Of a stretch of 64,000 bases of DNA, positions 16,410-24,522 are shown piece after piece. The notes beneath the pieces were generated by a model. The model had not been told where the DNA came from. It worked only from the letters and a program-made list of their open reading frames with translations, and did no database searches. The stretch lies in the NCBI RefSeq assembly GCF_903166585.1, contig NZ_CAESCM010000009.1, forward strand, positions 124,001 through 188,000, in the 5' to 3' direction. Both the position numbers and the translations under genes were made by a program. Position 1 is the stretch's first letter; each line of letters begins with the position of its first letter. The DNA is from Pedobacter ghigonis. Lineage in GTDB: Bacteria > Bacteroidota > Bacteroidia > Sphingobacteriales > Sphingobacteriaceae.

Positions 16410-16969
16410 TGCACCTGCATATCAAAAATATGGTGTGCAACCGTTGTAAAATGGTGGTTAAGGCCGAGCTGGAGAAGCTTGGCTTTAACCCTGTTTCGGT
16501 CGAACTGGGCGACGTTGTTCTTTCCAAAAGCATCAGTGCGGCTGATAAGCTGAGCATCGGCGAAGCCTTACACCCTTTTGGCTTTGAGCTTTTAGCAGAC
16601 AGGAAAACTCAAATTGCCGAGCAGATTAAAACCTCCATCATCGACCTGGTACACTATTCAAAAACGCCTTTAAAAATTAATCTTTCTGCCTATTTAAGCG
16701 AGCAACTTAAGCTCGAGTACCCACAGCTTAGCCTTATTTTCTCGGAGGTTGAAAAGCAAACCATCGAAAAGTATTTCATTGCGCAGAAAATAGAGAAGGC
16801 AAAAGAAATGTTAACCTACGGCGAGCTCACGCTTAGCGAAATTGCTTATCAACTCAACTACAGCAGTGTGGCCCATCTTTCGGCGCAGTTTAAGAAAGTA
16901 ACAGATCTTACCCCATCAGCCTATAAAGCCAAAACGGCCAATAAACGCAAAACGCTCGATGAAATTTAA
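16409..16969 (+). CDS. AraC-family regulator with HMA-like N-terminal domain
   Basis: 186 aa. The N-terminal ~65 residues have the length and motif of an HMA domain: MHLHIKNMVCNRCKMVVKAE, with a CxxC pair at the end of strand 1. Residues about 115-178 are a C-terminal AraC DNA-binding domain with two HTH elements (TLSEIAYQLNYSSVAHLSAQFKK and TPSAYKAK). There is no sugar-binding cupin. It ends the operon with DUF3347 and the periplasmic HMA protein. I infer that metal binding at the CxxC controls DNA binding of the attached HTH, giving an autoregulated metal sensor. The small total size leaves a linker of about 50 residues for dimerisation. Confidence 0.8.
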   Translation: MHLHIKNMVCNRCKMVVKAELEKLGFNPVSVELGDVVLSKSISAADKLSIGEALHPFGFELLADRKTQIAEQIKTSIIDLVHYSKTPLKINLSAYLSEQLKLEYPQLSLIFSEVEKQTIEKYFIAQKIEKAKEMLTYGELTLSEIAYQLNYSSVAHLSAQFKKVTDLTPSAYKAKTANKRKTLDEI

Positions 16970-17018
16970 CCTTGTGTTTTCTTAACATACATCAAGACTA
17001 TCCTTCTGAATGTCAGCG

Positions 17019-17026
17019 TACTTTTG
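17019..17026 (+). promoter_or_regulatory. -7 box before yceI-like gene
   Basis: TACTTTTG fits TAnnTTTG, 17 bases before the ATG at 17044. No strong TTG is seen upstream. Confidence 0.4.
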
Positions 17027-17043
17027 TTGAAAAAGAACAAGAC

Positions 17044-17616
17044 ATGAAAAAATTATTTTTATTCCTGATAGCTACCTCAATCAGCGTGGCTTCTTTCGCT
17101 CAAACAACCTGGAAAATTGATCCAATGCACTCATTTGTTAACTTTTCGGTTAAGCACATGGGCATTTCTTTTGTTGATGGTTCGTTTAAAAAATTTGACG
17201 GAACAGTTACTGCAGCTAAACCCGATTTAACGGACGCAAAAATCAACTTCACGGTTGATGTAGCCAGCATTACCACGGGTGTCGACATGAGAGACAATCA
17301 CTTGAAAACGGACGATTTTTTCAATGCACAGAAATTTCCAGCCATGAAATTCGAAAGCACTGGTTTAAAAAAATTGAGCGGTAACAATTACGAGTTAAGT
17401 GGTAAATTGACAATCCGCGATGTAACCAAAGATGTAAAATTTGCGGTAGTTTACGGCGGAACCGCTAAAGACCAGCAAGGCAATACAAAAGCAGGTTTTG
17501 GCGCCACCACAACCATTAACCGTTTAGATTATAACATTAAATACGATCCCACTGGTGCTGGCGTAGCTAAAGATGTTGCCATTAAATTAAACCTGGAGTT
17601 TGTTCAGGGAAAATAA
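17044..17616 (+). CDS. YceI-family lipid-binding protein
   Basis: 190 aa from the ATG at 17044. An earlier in-frame ATG at 16972 would put 24 unrelated residues before a clean signal peptide (MKKLFLFLIATSISVASFAQ), so the later start is used. The mature protein is a YceI lipocalin-like barrel: TTWKIDPMHSFVNFSVKHMG, then VDVASITTGVDMRDNHLKTDDFFNAQKFP, and a closing strand. It binds a polyisoprenoid or similar lipid in the periplasm. It follows the metal operon but has its own likely promoter. Confidence 0.9.
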   Translation: MKKLFLFLIATSISVASFAQTTWKIDPMHSFVNFSVKHMGISFVDGSFKKFDGTVTAAKPDLTDAKINFTVDVASITTGVDMRDNHLKTDDFFNAQKFPAMKFESTGLKKLSGNNYELSGKLTIRDVTKDVKFAVVYGGTAKDQQGNTKAGFGATTTINRLDYNIKYDPTGAGVAKDVAIKLNLEFVQGK

Positions 17617-17626
17617 TATACCCTAT

Positions 17627-17692
17627 CGTCATTCCGGGCTTGTCCCGGAATCTCTTTCGTCAGATCCTGAAACAAGTTCAGGAAGACGGCCT
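17627..17692. repeat. Intergenic inverted-repeat tract
   Basis: Two adjacent hairpins: CATTCCGGGCTTGTCCCGGAATC and CAGATCCTGAAACAAGTTCAGGA. They lie after yceI, begin with the GTCATT word common to other spacer repeats here, and may terminate transcription. Confidence 0.55.
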
Positions 17693-17721
17693 TTAAATTT
17701 TGATTAAACAAACACGATATT

Positions 17722-18546
17722 ATGTCTGCACTATCTCAATTCAAAAACTTTACTCAGCGTTTGCCTCAAACGGATTTAATGCCAACATTATTTATTGGTC
17801 ATGGCTCGCCCATGAACGGTATTGAGCACAACGAGTTTAGCCAGAGTTGGGCCGATTTGGCAAAACATATTCCGGTTCCGAAAGCTGTACTCGTGGTTTC
17901 GGCCCATTGGTACACGCGTGGCACCTTTGTTACTGCCATGGATTTTCCATCTACCATCCACGACTTTGGTGGCTTTCCGCAGGCCTTATTCGATGTGCAG
18001 TATCCTGCCCATGGCGATGCTAAACTTGCTGCAGAAATCCCATCGCTAGTCCATAGCACAGCAGTTGGCTTAGACCACGATTGGGGTTTAGACCATGGCA
18101 CCTGGACCATTGTAAGGCACATGTATCCCGAAGCCAATATCCCCGTGCTGCAATTGAGTATCGATTACACTAAAGCACCCGAGGAGCATTACGAAATTGC
18201 CAAAGAAATTTATGCCTTGCGTAAAAAAGGTATTCTGGTAATTGGCAGTGGCAATATGGTGCATAACCTGCGCATGTTAAGCTGGGAAATGATTAATGGT
18301 GGTGGCTACGATTGGGCTAACGAAATGAATGATAAATTCAAAAACCTGATTGCAAACGGCGACCATAAACCTTTAATGAATTATCGGAATTTAGGTCCGG
18401 ATGCCATGCTTGCCATCCCAACTCCGGAGCATTATTTACCCTTGATTTATACCCTTGGCCTGAAAAACGAACAGGAAGAGATTACTTTCTTTAACGATAA
18501 AGCTGTTGGCGGTTCGCTAACCATGACATCGGTTTTAGTGGGATAA
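17722..18546 (+). CDS. ygiD: DODA-type extradiol aromatic ring-opening dioxygenase (YgiD-like)
   Basis: 274 aa. Class III LigB-type dioxygenase fold with metal-site histidines visible in FIGHGSPMNG, VSAHWYTRG, TIHDFGGFP and DHDWGLDHGTW. The family includes plant and bacterial 4,5-DOPA dioxygenases. The physiological substrate in this genus is unknown. The short N-terminal tail before MPTLFIGHG suggests that a start at the internal Met (residue 20) is possible, but the first ATG at 17722 fits spacing. Confidence 0.88.
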   Translation: MSALSQFKNFTQRLPQTDLMPTLFIGHGSPMNGIEHNEFSQSWADLAKHIPVPKAVLVVSAHWYTRGTFVTAMDFPSTIHDFGGFPQALFDVQYPAHGDAKLAAEIPSLVHSTAVGLDHDWGLDHGTWTIVRHMYPEANIPVLQLSIDYTKAPEEHYEIAKEIYALRKKGILVIGSGNMVHNLRMLSWEMINGGGYDWANEMNDKFKNLIANGDHKPLMNYRNLGPDAMLAIPTPEHYLPLIYTLGLKNEQEEITFFNDKAVGGSLTMTSVLVG

Positions 18547-18550
18547 TACG

Positions 18551-18643
18551 GTTGTTACGCTGAGGCACGAAGCATCTGCAAATGAAGAATACCTGCTCTC
18601 TAAACAGTAAAAGATTCTTTACTACGTTCAGCATGGCAGAATC
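18551..18643. repeat. Intergenic repeat of the GTCATTCTGA...GAATCTTT type, diverged
   Basis: GTTACGCTGAGGCACGAAGCAT and, about 60 bases on, AGATTCTTTACTACGTTCAGCA form a loose inverted pair. It resembles the better-preserved 22-bp inverted repeat at 28649-28780. Confidence 0.4.
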
Positions 18644-18722
18644 CAAAATTCTATAAAACTTTATGGTTATTCTGTAACGGATCCGGGTGCCGGATGAGGT
18701 AAATTTGTTTAAAATTTATAAC

Positions 18723-19442
18723 ATGACACATACCTATCAACTTACCGGCATGACTTGTGGCGGTTGCGAAAATAAAATAAAAAAGAATCTTTTTGTTTTT
18801 CCTGATATCACTTCTGTCGAGGGTTTGAAAGACAGCAACTCGGCCACCATTAGCATGGATAAGCACATTGGCTTAGCCACTCTGCAAGATGCTTTAGGGG
18901 GCAAAGACAGCAAATATCAGATCTCGCCAGTTGCACACAACGAAATGGTAGAAGAAACCAAATCGTGGGCAGCAACCTATAAACCCATTTTGCTTATTTT
19001 TGGCTATGTTACTGCGGTTTCATTAATTGTTTCTTTGCAAAACGGAGTGGTGGATTTTATGGTTTTCATGCGTATTTTCATGGCGGGGTTTTTCCTTACT
19101 TTCTCTTTCTTCAAAATGCTCAATTTAAAAGCATTTGCCGAAAGCTATGCCATGTACGATATCGTTGCCAAAAAGTTTAGTGCCTGGGGTTATGTCTATG
19201 CATTCATCGAATTGGGATTAGGCCTATCGTTCGCCTTAAACCTATCTCCCGTAGCGGTTAACTGGGTTACTCTAATTGTAATGACGGTTAGTGTTTTGGG
19301 CGTTTTAGAAAGCGTGCTGAACAAGAAAAAAATTCAGTGTGCCTGTTTGGGTGCTGTTTTCAACCTGCCCATGAGCACCGTTACCATTGTTGAAGATGCC
19401 ATTATGATTGCGATGAGTGCCGCGATGCTGGTGCTGATGTAG
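18723..19442 (+). CDS. HMA domain fused to MauE/DoxX-like membrane protein
   Basis: 239 aa from the ATG at 18723. The in-frame Met at 18687 adds 12 residues without family support. Residues about 1-70 are an HMA domain with CxxC in GMTCGGCENKIKK. Residues about 85-239 carry four hydrophobic helices and the stretch KKIQCACLGAVFNLPMSTVT, which contains a second Cys pair as in MauE-type redox or metal membrane proteins. It ends directly against the convergent DUF6265 gene with no gap. Likely role: membrane step in heavy-metal transfer or thiol redox, completing the metal module. Confidence 0.82.
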   Translation: MTHTYQLTGMTCGGCENKIKKNLFVFPDITSVEGLKDSNSATISMDKHIGLATLQDALGGKDSKYQISPVAHNEMVEETKSWAATYKPILLIFGYVTAVSLIVSLQNGVVDFMVFMRIFMAGFFLTFSFFKMLNLKAFAESYAMYDIVAKKFSAWGYVYAFIELGLGLSFALNLSPVAVNWVTLIVMTVSVLGVLESVLNKKKIQCACLGAVFNLPMSTVTIVEDAIMIAMSAAMLVLM

Positions 19443-19919
19443 TTATTTCCTTATGTACTTAAACTCCGATTTTCGGCTTTTACCATTAAGCTCGCCTTCA
19501 ATCCAGGCGAGCATTTCTCTTTTGCCCTTATCCTGGTAAACAATTCTTTGCGGGAAATCGTGCATTTTATTCTCGAAAACGTAAGTCTGATCTGTGGTAG
19601 AAATCAGTTTAAAACACACTTCTTTACCTTCATTTTGTCCGTTTACGGTTGAGCAATAAAAAGTATCTTTTCCAACGTTTCTAACTTTAAGGGTTTCGGT
19701 AAGTGTACTATCTCCTTTCGCATTAATGCGGTAGCTTTTGCCGCTCAGCGTTTTATCCGGATTTCGCACCCATTGCTCTACAATTTTCCCCTTGGACGTT
19801 TGCATTTCCCAGGAGCCTAAAACAAAAGCTAAGGTTTTGGAAGGTGCTTTTTGGGCATTCGCCAAAGTCGAAAAACCAATAAGCAACAAGGTCAGTAAAG
19901 TTAAACGGGTATTTTTCAT
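19443..19919 (-). CDS. DUF6265-like exported protein
   Basis: 158 aa. Signal peptide MKNTRLTLLTLLLIGFSTLANAQ. The mature part is a small beta-rich domain (FVLGSWEMQTSKGKIVEQWV, YVFENKMHDFPQRIVYQ, MLAWIEGELNGKSR) that looks like the DUF6265 family. Function unknown. Its start overlaps the stop of the DinB-family gene by 4 nt, so the pair is co-transcribed. Confidence 0.7.
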   Translation of the reverse strand: MKNTRLTLLTLLLIGFSTLANAQKAPSKTLAFVLGSWEMQTSKGKIVEQWVRNPDKTLSGKSYRINAKGDSTLTETLKVRNVGKDTFYCSTVNGQNEGKEVCFKLISTTDQTYVFENKMHDFPQRIVYQDKGKREMLAWIEGELNGKSRKSEFKYIRK

Positions 19920-20440
19920 TTTGTTATGGTATTGGTAATGTGTGCTAAATGGTGTTTGCCGTGCCAGGCATACATGCCCAGCATATTGGCCAAAGTAAGT
20001 TCTTTACCATGCTCGGGGTGGATGTATTTGCGCTGGAAATCGGCTTGTTGAAGTGTTTTTAAAAAGGTAACCCAGCGCTGATGCAATGCTGCGATTAAAG
20101 CAAGAGAAAGTTCGATATCACCGTTTTTCGCCTCTCCTATTTCGGCCCATCGCTCTTCGTAATACGGCCTGATTACGGGCACATCTTCGGTAATGGCCTG
20201 CTTAAAACGGATATAGGCATTAATGTGGCTATCGGGAATGTGATGAACAACCTGCCTTAAAGTCCAGCCACCTGGCCGGTAGGTTTGGTTTAAATCTTCA
20301 TCCGTTAAGCCTTCGGTAGCTTTTCTAAGCTGCCCGGGTAAGGCCTCAATTTCAGCAATCCATTCATCAATTTGTTTTTGATCGAAAATGGCCGGCATAG
20401 AAAACTGACCGATGGGGTATTTAAGTTGCTCGATATCCAT
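19916..20440 (-). CDS. DinB-superfamily YfiT/BstA-like protein
   Basis: 174 aa four-helix DinB-like protein. Metal-binding histidines are seen in LRQVVHHIPDSHINAYIR (about residues 61-78) and WHGKHHLAHI near the C-terminus. This three-His pattern is that of the YfiT/BstA group. Some members transfer bacillithiol to electrophiles, and others are uncharacterised metal hydrolases. Full family length. It sits 3 bp downstream of the FISUMP lipoprotein and overlaps DUF6265. Confidence 0.85.
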   Translation of the reverse strand: MDIEQLKYPIGQFSMPAIFDQKQIDEWIAEIEALPGQLRKATEGLTDEDLNQTYRPGGWTLRQVVHHIPDSHINAYIRFKQAITEDVPVIRPYYEERWAEIGEAKNGDIELSLALIAALHQRWVTFLKTLQQADFQRKYIHPEHGKELTLANMLGMYAWHGKHHLAHITNTITK

Positions 20441-20443
20441 TAT

Positions 20444-21625
20444 TTAATCCTTTATACACCTTATGGAGTAACCCATATTTTTAAGTCCTTCTCCAGCCTC
20501 TATGTAGCCTTTCACATATAAATTATAATACCATGCTGTTCCTCCAGATTTAGCTGTTGCAGTCCACCAGTTAGCATCTAAAGAAAGACTCTCGTATTTA
20601 CCGTCGCCACTCCGCTTTCCTCCAGGCAAACCCGTAAATTTTGTAATATTTGAAGCACCTGTATCACTTGACCAGTGACTAGTTCCGCTTTCCTGAATTT
20701 TATCGCCACTGTAACGGTCTCCACCAATGTAGTTATACAAAATAACCCATTCGGCGCTGGTTGGAATATGCCAACCTCTTGGCGCAAGCTGACGGGTATT
20801 GTTTACTGCATGCCAATTGTATAAATGTCCATATAATTTACCCTTATCTAAATTGTTATCATAACTGCAATAAGCACCATTTGATTGTATCCCCCACTCA
20901 GCATTTCCCGTTACATTTGGTATTATGGTTCCATCTCTGTAATGTGTTGTCCGCAGGTTTTCCATCATCCAGGTTTGGGTTCCTATTTTTACAGCCATGT
21001 ACACATTCCCATCTACATCTGTCAATGCTTCGGCCACAACAGCATCAGTAACAACAAGATTGGCGAAAACACTTTGTGCAGCATAAATACCAGACTGGGC
21101 CTGGCTAGCGGTAATAATTGCCTTACCTGCTCCTTTAATAGTTACCAGATCTCCCGTAACAACTGCAACAGCAGTATTATCACTCTGAAATATCATTTCT
21201 CCATCGTTAATACTTTTAGGCCTGGTTAGCAGAAAAGGAGGATCAGTTACTTTTTTATCAGGTATTACAAGGGTACCAATTATAGGCAAAAGTCGTGGAG
21301 CGATTACCAAGGTCGCGGTAATAGAATCTCTACGGAAATTTTCGGTTTGCTGTTGTATTGCTGTTATAGTACAGGTACCACTTTTCTTAATCGTAACGAT
21401 ATTGTCCTGAATAGTAACCAGCGATGGATCATTTGTTCTAAAGTAGAAAGCTCCACTGCTTTTACTTTTTGGATCTATAAGTTTAAAAGATGACTGTCCC
21501 TCTGTTACAGCACTTAGTTTGAAATCAGAAAGTTCTGGTGATTGAAGTGGAGTTTTTTCCTTTTGACATCCGATTAGGCTTATCAAAATAAAGAATATTG
21601 ATAGATAGGGGCGTTTTTTCATCAT
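20444..21625 (-). CDS. Lipoprotein with Ig-like repeats and FISUMP domain
   Basis: 393 aa. A lipoprotein signal peptide ends at the lipobox Cys of LISLIGCQKEK (about residue 20). Two bacterial Ig-like (Big-type) repeats follow (about 30-110 and 115-200; each ends in an ITA.Q pattern such as GTCTITAIQQ and GKAIITASQA). Residues about 205-393 form a FISUMP domain (Fibrobacter major paralogous domain): DVDGNVYMAVKIGTQTWMME, LYGHLYNWHAV, GWHIPTSAEWVIL and SIRCIKD at the end. It is probably surface exposed. The domain's function is unknown. Confidence 0.85.
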   Translation of the reverse strand: MMKKRPYLSIFFILISLIGCQKEKTPLQSPELSDFKLSAVTEGQSSFKLIDPKSKSSGAFYFRTNDPSLVTIQDNIVTIKKSGTCTITAIQQQTENFRRDSITATLVIAPRLLPIIGTLVIPDKKVTDPPFLLTRPKSINDGEMIFQSDNTAVAVVTGDLVTIKGAGKAIITASQAQSGIYAAQSVFANLVVTDAVVAEALTDVDGNVYMAVKIGTQTWMMENLRTTHYRDGTIIPNVTGNAEWGIQSNGAYCSYDNNLDKGKLYGHLYNWHAVNNTRQLAPRGWHIPTSAEWVILYNYIGGDRYSGDKIQESGTSHWSSDTGASNITKFTGLPGGKRSGDGKYESLSLDANWWTATAKSGGTAWYYNLYVKGYIEAGEGLKNMGYSIRCIKD

Positions 21626-21673
21626 TTCAATTTAACTGCAAAGATCTATAATTAAGCAAGATAATCAAAATGA

Positions 21674-23071
21674 TCACATCAACTTCTTCAGCCACTTTAG
21701 CAATCCCCCTTTCGGTGCATAGGGTGGGTAAATCATTTTGGTTACCCCAAGTTTCGATTGGAAAACCACTGCCCTTTCGTGCGAGAAGTTTTTGAACCCA
21801 AAAATACCGTGGCAGCTCCCCATGCCGCTATTGTTAACGCCTCCAAAAGGTAAATTAGGATTACTGATATGCACCAGTACATCGTTTATACAGGTTCCGC
21901 CGGCACTGGTTTCGGTAATGATTTTATTTTGGTTAGCCGTGCTATCCGAAAAAATATAAAGAGCTAAAGGTTTTGGCTTCCGGTTTATTAAATCAATTGC
22001 TTCCTGCAAATGTTTATATCCAACAACCGGCAACACCGGACCAAAAATTTCATCCTGCATAATCGCACTATTTTCGGTTACAGCAGTTAAAAGTGTTGGT
22101 GTTATGGTTAAATCCTTTTCGTCAAACTTACTGCCAAAGGCTACAATTGCACCTTCTGCCACAGCAGCATCAACAAGTTTATGCAAACGGCTAAACTGCT
22201 TTGGGTTTACAATTTTAGCATAATCGTTCTTATTAATTTCTGAATGCGCAAAAAACATTTTCTCTACCGCTGCCTGGTAATGCTTTACAAAACCGGCCTC
22301 CAGGCTTTGGTCAATCAGTACATAATCAGGCGCAATACAAGTTTGCCCGGCATTTACCAATTTACCCCAGGCAATTTTTTCTGCTGCTTTCTTTAAATCG
22401 CAGGTGCCATCTACAACAGCTGGCGATTTTCCGCCAAGCTCCAGCGTAACAGAAGTCAGGTTCTTCGCCGCAGCCCCCATCACCACTTTGCCAATAGCAG
22501 TACTGCCGGTAAAGAAAATATGATCAAAGGGCAATTCCAGCAATGTTGTAGAAACAGCTGCGTCACCTTCAAAACAGGCAATTTCTCTGGGTTCAAATGT
22601 GCTTGCAATAAGTTTACTGATAAGCCCGGCCGTTGCTGCGCTTATTTCAGAAGGCTTAAGAATCGCACAATTACCAGCAGCTATTGCCGATACCAGCGGA
22701 CTCATCATCAATTGCAAAGGGTAGTTCCAGGGAGCAATAATGAGGCAAACACCTCTAGGTTCGTAATAAATTTTATTGCGGGCAAAAAAATTGCTTAAAG
22801 TTTTGCCCGCCGCTTTAGGCCTCATCCAGCCCCTCAGTTTTTTTATGGCGTGGTCTATTTCGGCATAGGTAAAATACAGTTCGGTAACAGCACTTTCGAA
22901 AGGATTTTTGCGTAAATCTTCTTTGAGTGCTGCAAAAATCTCCGCTTCCGAATCCGTTAGCGCCTGTTTAAGACGTTTCAGCTTGGCAATCCGCGTTTTT
23001 GCATCGGTTTTGCGCAATTCAAATTTGTGTTGCTGCTGCAAGTCGAAAACTGATTTTATCTCTTCTTTCAT
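21674..23071 (-). CDS. Aldehyde dehydrogenase, class 3-like
   Basis: 465 aa, the shorter class 3 length. NAD(P)-dependent oxidation of aldehydes to acids. The catalytic Glu is in LELGGKSPAVVDGT, the nucleophile Cys in NAGQTCIAPDYVL, and the Rossmann TGST in FFTGSTAIGK. The C-terminus ends with a hydrophobic/basic segment (PKGGLLKWLKKLM) that could anchor it to the membrane, as in fatty-aldehyde members. Substrate is not determined. Confidence 0.92.
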   Translation of the reverse strand: MKEEIKSVFDLQQQHKFELRKTDAKTRIAKLKRLKQALTDSEAEIFAALKEDLRKNPFESAVTELYFTYAEIDHAIKKLRGWMRPKAAGKTLSNFFARNKIYYEPRGVCLIIAPWNYPLQLMMSPLVSAIAAGNCAILKPSEISAATAGLISKLIASTFEPREIACFEGDAAVSTTLLELPFDHIFFTGSTAIGKVVMGAAAKNLTSVTLELGGKSPAVVDGTCDLKKAAEKIAWGKLVNAGQTCIAPDYVLIDQSLEAGFVKHYQAAVEKMFFAHSEINKNDYAKIVNPKQFSRLHKLVDAAVAEGAIVAFGSKFDEKDLTITPTLLTAVTENSAIMQDEIFGPVLPVVGYKHLQEAIDLINRKPKPLALYIFSDSTANQNKIITETSAGGTCINDVLVHISNPNLPFGGVNNSGMGSCHGIFGFKNFSHERAVVFQSKLGVTKMIYPPYAPKGGLLKWLKKLM

Positions 23072-23186
23072 AATTAAAATTCGATGGCAATTTGGCCGAT
23101 ATGCTGGTTAAATTTAGTTAAAATCAACTCATTTCATTAAAAATTCATTCATTTAAAGCATATTGCAGCAAATTTTAATTTTAAAG

Positions 23187-24362
23187 ATGAAAAGATTGTT
23201 TTTTGTTTTCGCATGCTTAATTCCCCTGGTTATGCAAGCCCAAACCCTAAAAACAGATGTACTGGTTATTGGAAACGGCGATGCCGCCTATTCTGCTGCA
23301 TTCCAATCCTTTAAATCGGGTGTTAAAACTACGCTCCTTACTCAAAAGGAGCAGTTAATCGTGGCAAACAAGCCACAAACTCTGCTTTCTTTTTATCAGC
23401 TTTTTTTAAAAAGAGAGACTGAAAATGCACAAAGCCCGAACCTACCGAAGCCTAAAAAAGATAAAAAAAATCCAGCGAAGATAACCGTTGATAGCACCTT
23501 ACTTCTAAACGTAATTAACAACAGCCCTTACAGTGAAATTAAAAGATCAGGGAGTGGCTGGGAGTTGAAACTTAACAAAGATCTCAGCATCAGGGCAAAA
23601 GTGCTGATCATGGCCGATATGCCTGATAAACTAATTGCCGCCTTAAAGGTTAGCACATTAAATCCAGCCTCATTACGCCCGTTAAATTATACTGAAAATC
23701 TATACAGAACCAGCATAGCAAGTATTGTAGCAAAGGGAGCAAACTTTTTATCCCTATACAGCCTGCTCATTCCTGACCAGGAAAACCTGATCTATATTCC
23801 GGCCGATTCATACGAAACAGGGACGGCAGCGGGAGCAACTGCAGCTTATGCTACATTTTTCGATACCAAAACCAGTTTAGCTAATTTAAAAAGGATTCAG
23901 GGTGAGTTATTAAGCTACAAACATGCACTTATGCCTTTTGAAGATGTAAAAGCGGCTGATTCGAATTGGCTTGCTATCCAAAAAGTGGGGATAACCGGAA
24001 TCATAAAAGCAGAGCTAAAACAAGGAAAAGCCTTCTTTAATCCTGAAAAAGAAGTTAGCTACGATGAAATCAAACAACCCATTAAAGATTATTATTACAA
24101 AGCCCAAATCTGGTTCGACGATCATCAAAATGTGCCCATCAATCTGGAAAATACAATCTCTATGGTTTGTTATGTAGGGAATAAATCAGTTGATGCCACA
24201 AAAGCCGAATTACAGAAAAAATGGAACAAGAATTATAGGCTCAGCTCCAAATACGACCTGAAAAAAGTTTTAACCAGACGCGAATTTGCCACCATCATCA
24301 ACGAGTATCTGGAACCCTTTGATAAAGTGAATGTAGATAAAACCGGAAGGGTAATTCGATAA
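23187..24362 (+). CDS. Exported FAD-dependent-oxidoreductase-like protein
   Basis: 391 aa from the ATG at 23187. A TTG at 23163 is the other option but precedes the signal peptide MKRLFFVFACLIPLVMQAQ. Residues about 22-50 look like a dinucleotide-binding start (DVLVIGNGDAAYSAAFQSFKSGVKTTLL), but the glycine pattern is GNGDAA rather than GxGxxG. A later RAKVLIMADMPDKL strand replaces the usual ATG motif. The C-terminal part (VLTRREFATIINEYLEPF) resembles the tail of secreted Bacteroidota FAD-dependent oxidoreductases. It may be a shortened or degenerate member and may not bind FAD. Confidence 0.55.
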   Translation: MKRLFFVFACLIPLVMQAQTLKTDVLVIGNGDAAYSAAFQSFKSGVKTTLLTQKEQLIVANKPQTLLSFYQLFLKRETENAQSPNLPKPKKDKKNPAKITVDSTLLLNVINNSPYSEIKRSGSGWELKLNKDLSIRAKVLIMADMPDKLIAALKVSTLNPASLRPLNYTENLYRTSIASIVAKGANFLSLYSLLIPDQENLIYIPADSYETGTAAGATAAYATFFDTKTSLANLKRIQGELLSYKHALMPFEDVKAADSNWLAIQKVGITGIIKAELKQGKAFFNPEKEVSYDEIKQPIKDYYYKAQIWFDDHQNVPINLENTISMVCYVGNKSVDATKAELQKKWNKNYRLSSKYDLKKVLTRREFATIINEYLEPFDKVNVDKTGRVIR

Positions 24363-24522
24363 TTTCCTGGCCAGGGAGACACTGATTTGCACGTAATACA
24401 ATTAAAATTTTTCTGTGACTTCCGTGCCTCCGTGGCAGCTTATACGCTTGCATGGTGTAACATTTCCATTTCCTTCGCGATTTAATCTTGTCATTATCTA
24501 AATTGCACCAAACCTAAAATTC

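Noticed and set aside
24363..24522. CTTCCGTGCCTCCGTGGC tract as a regulatory site
   Set aside because: It is a short simple repeat in a spacer with no gene-specific context. I could not show any structure.
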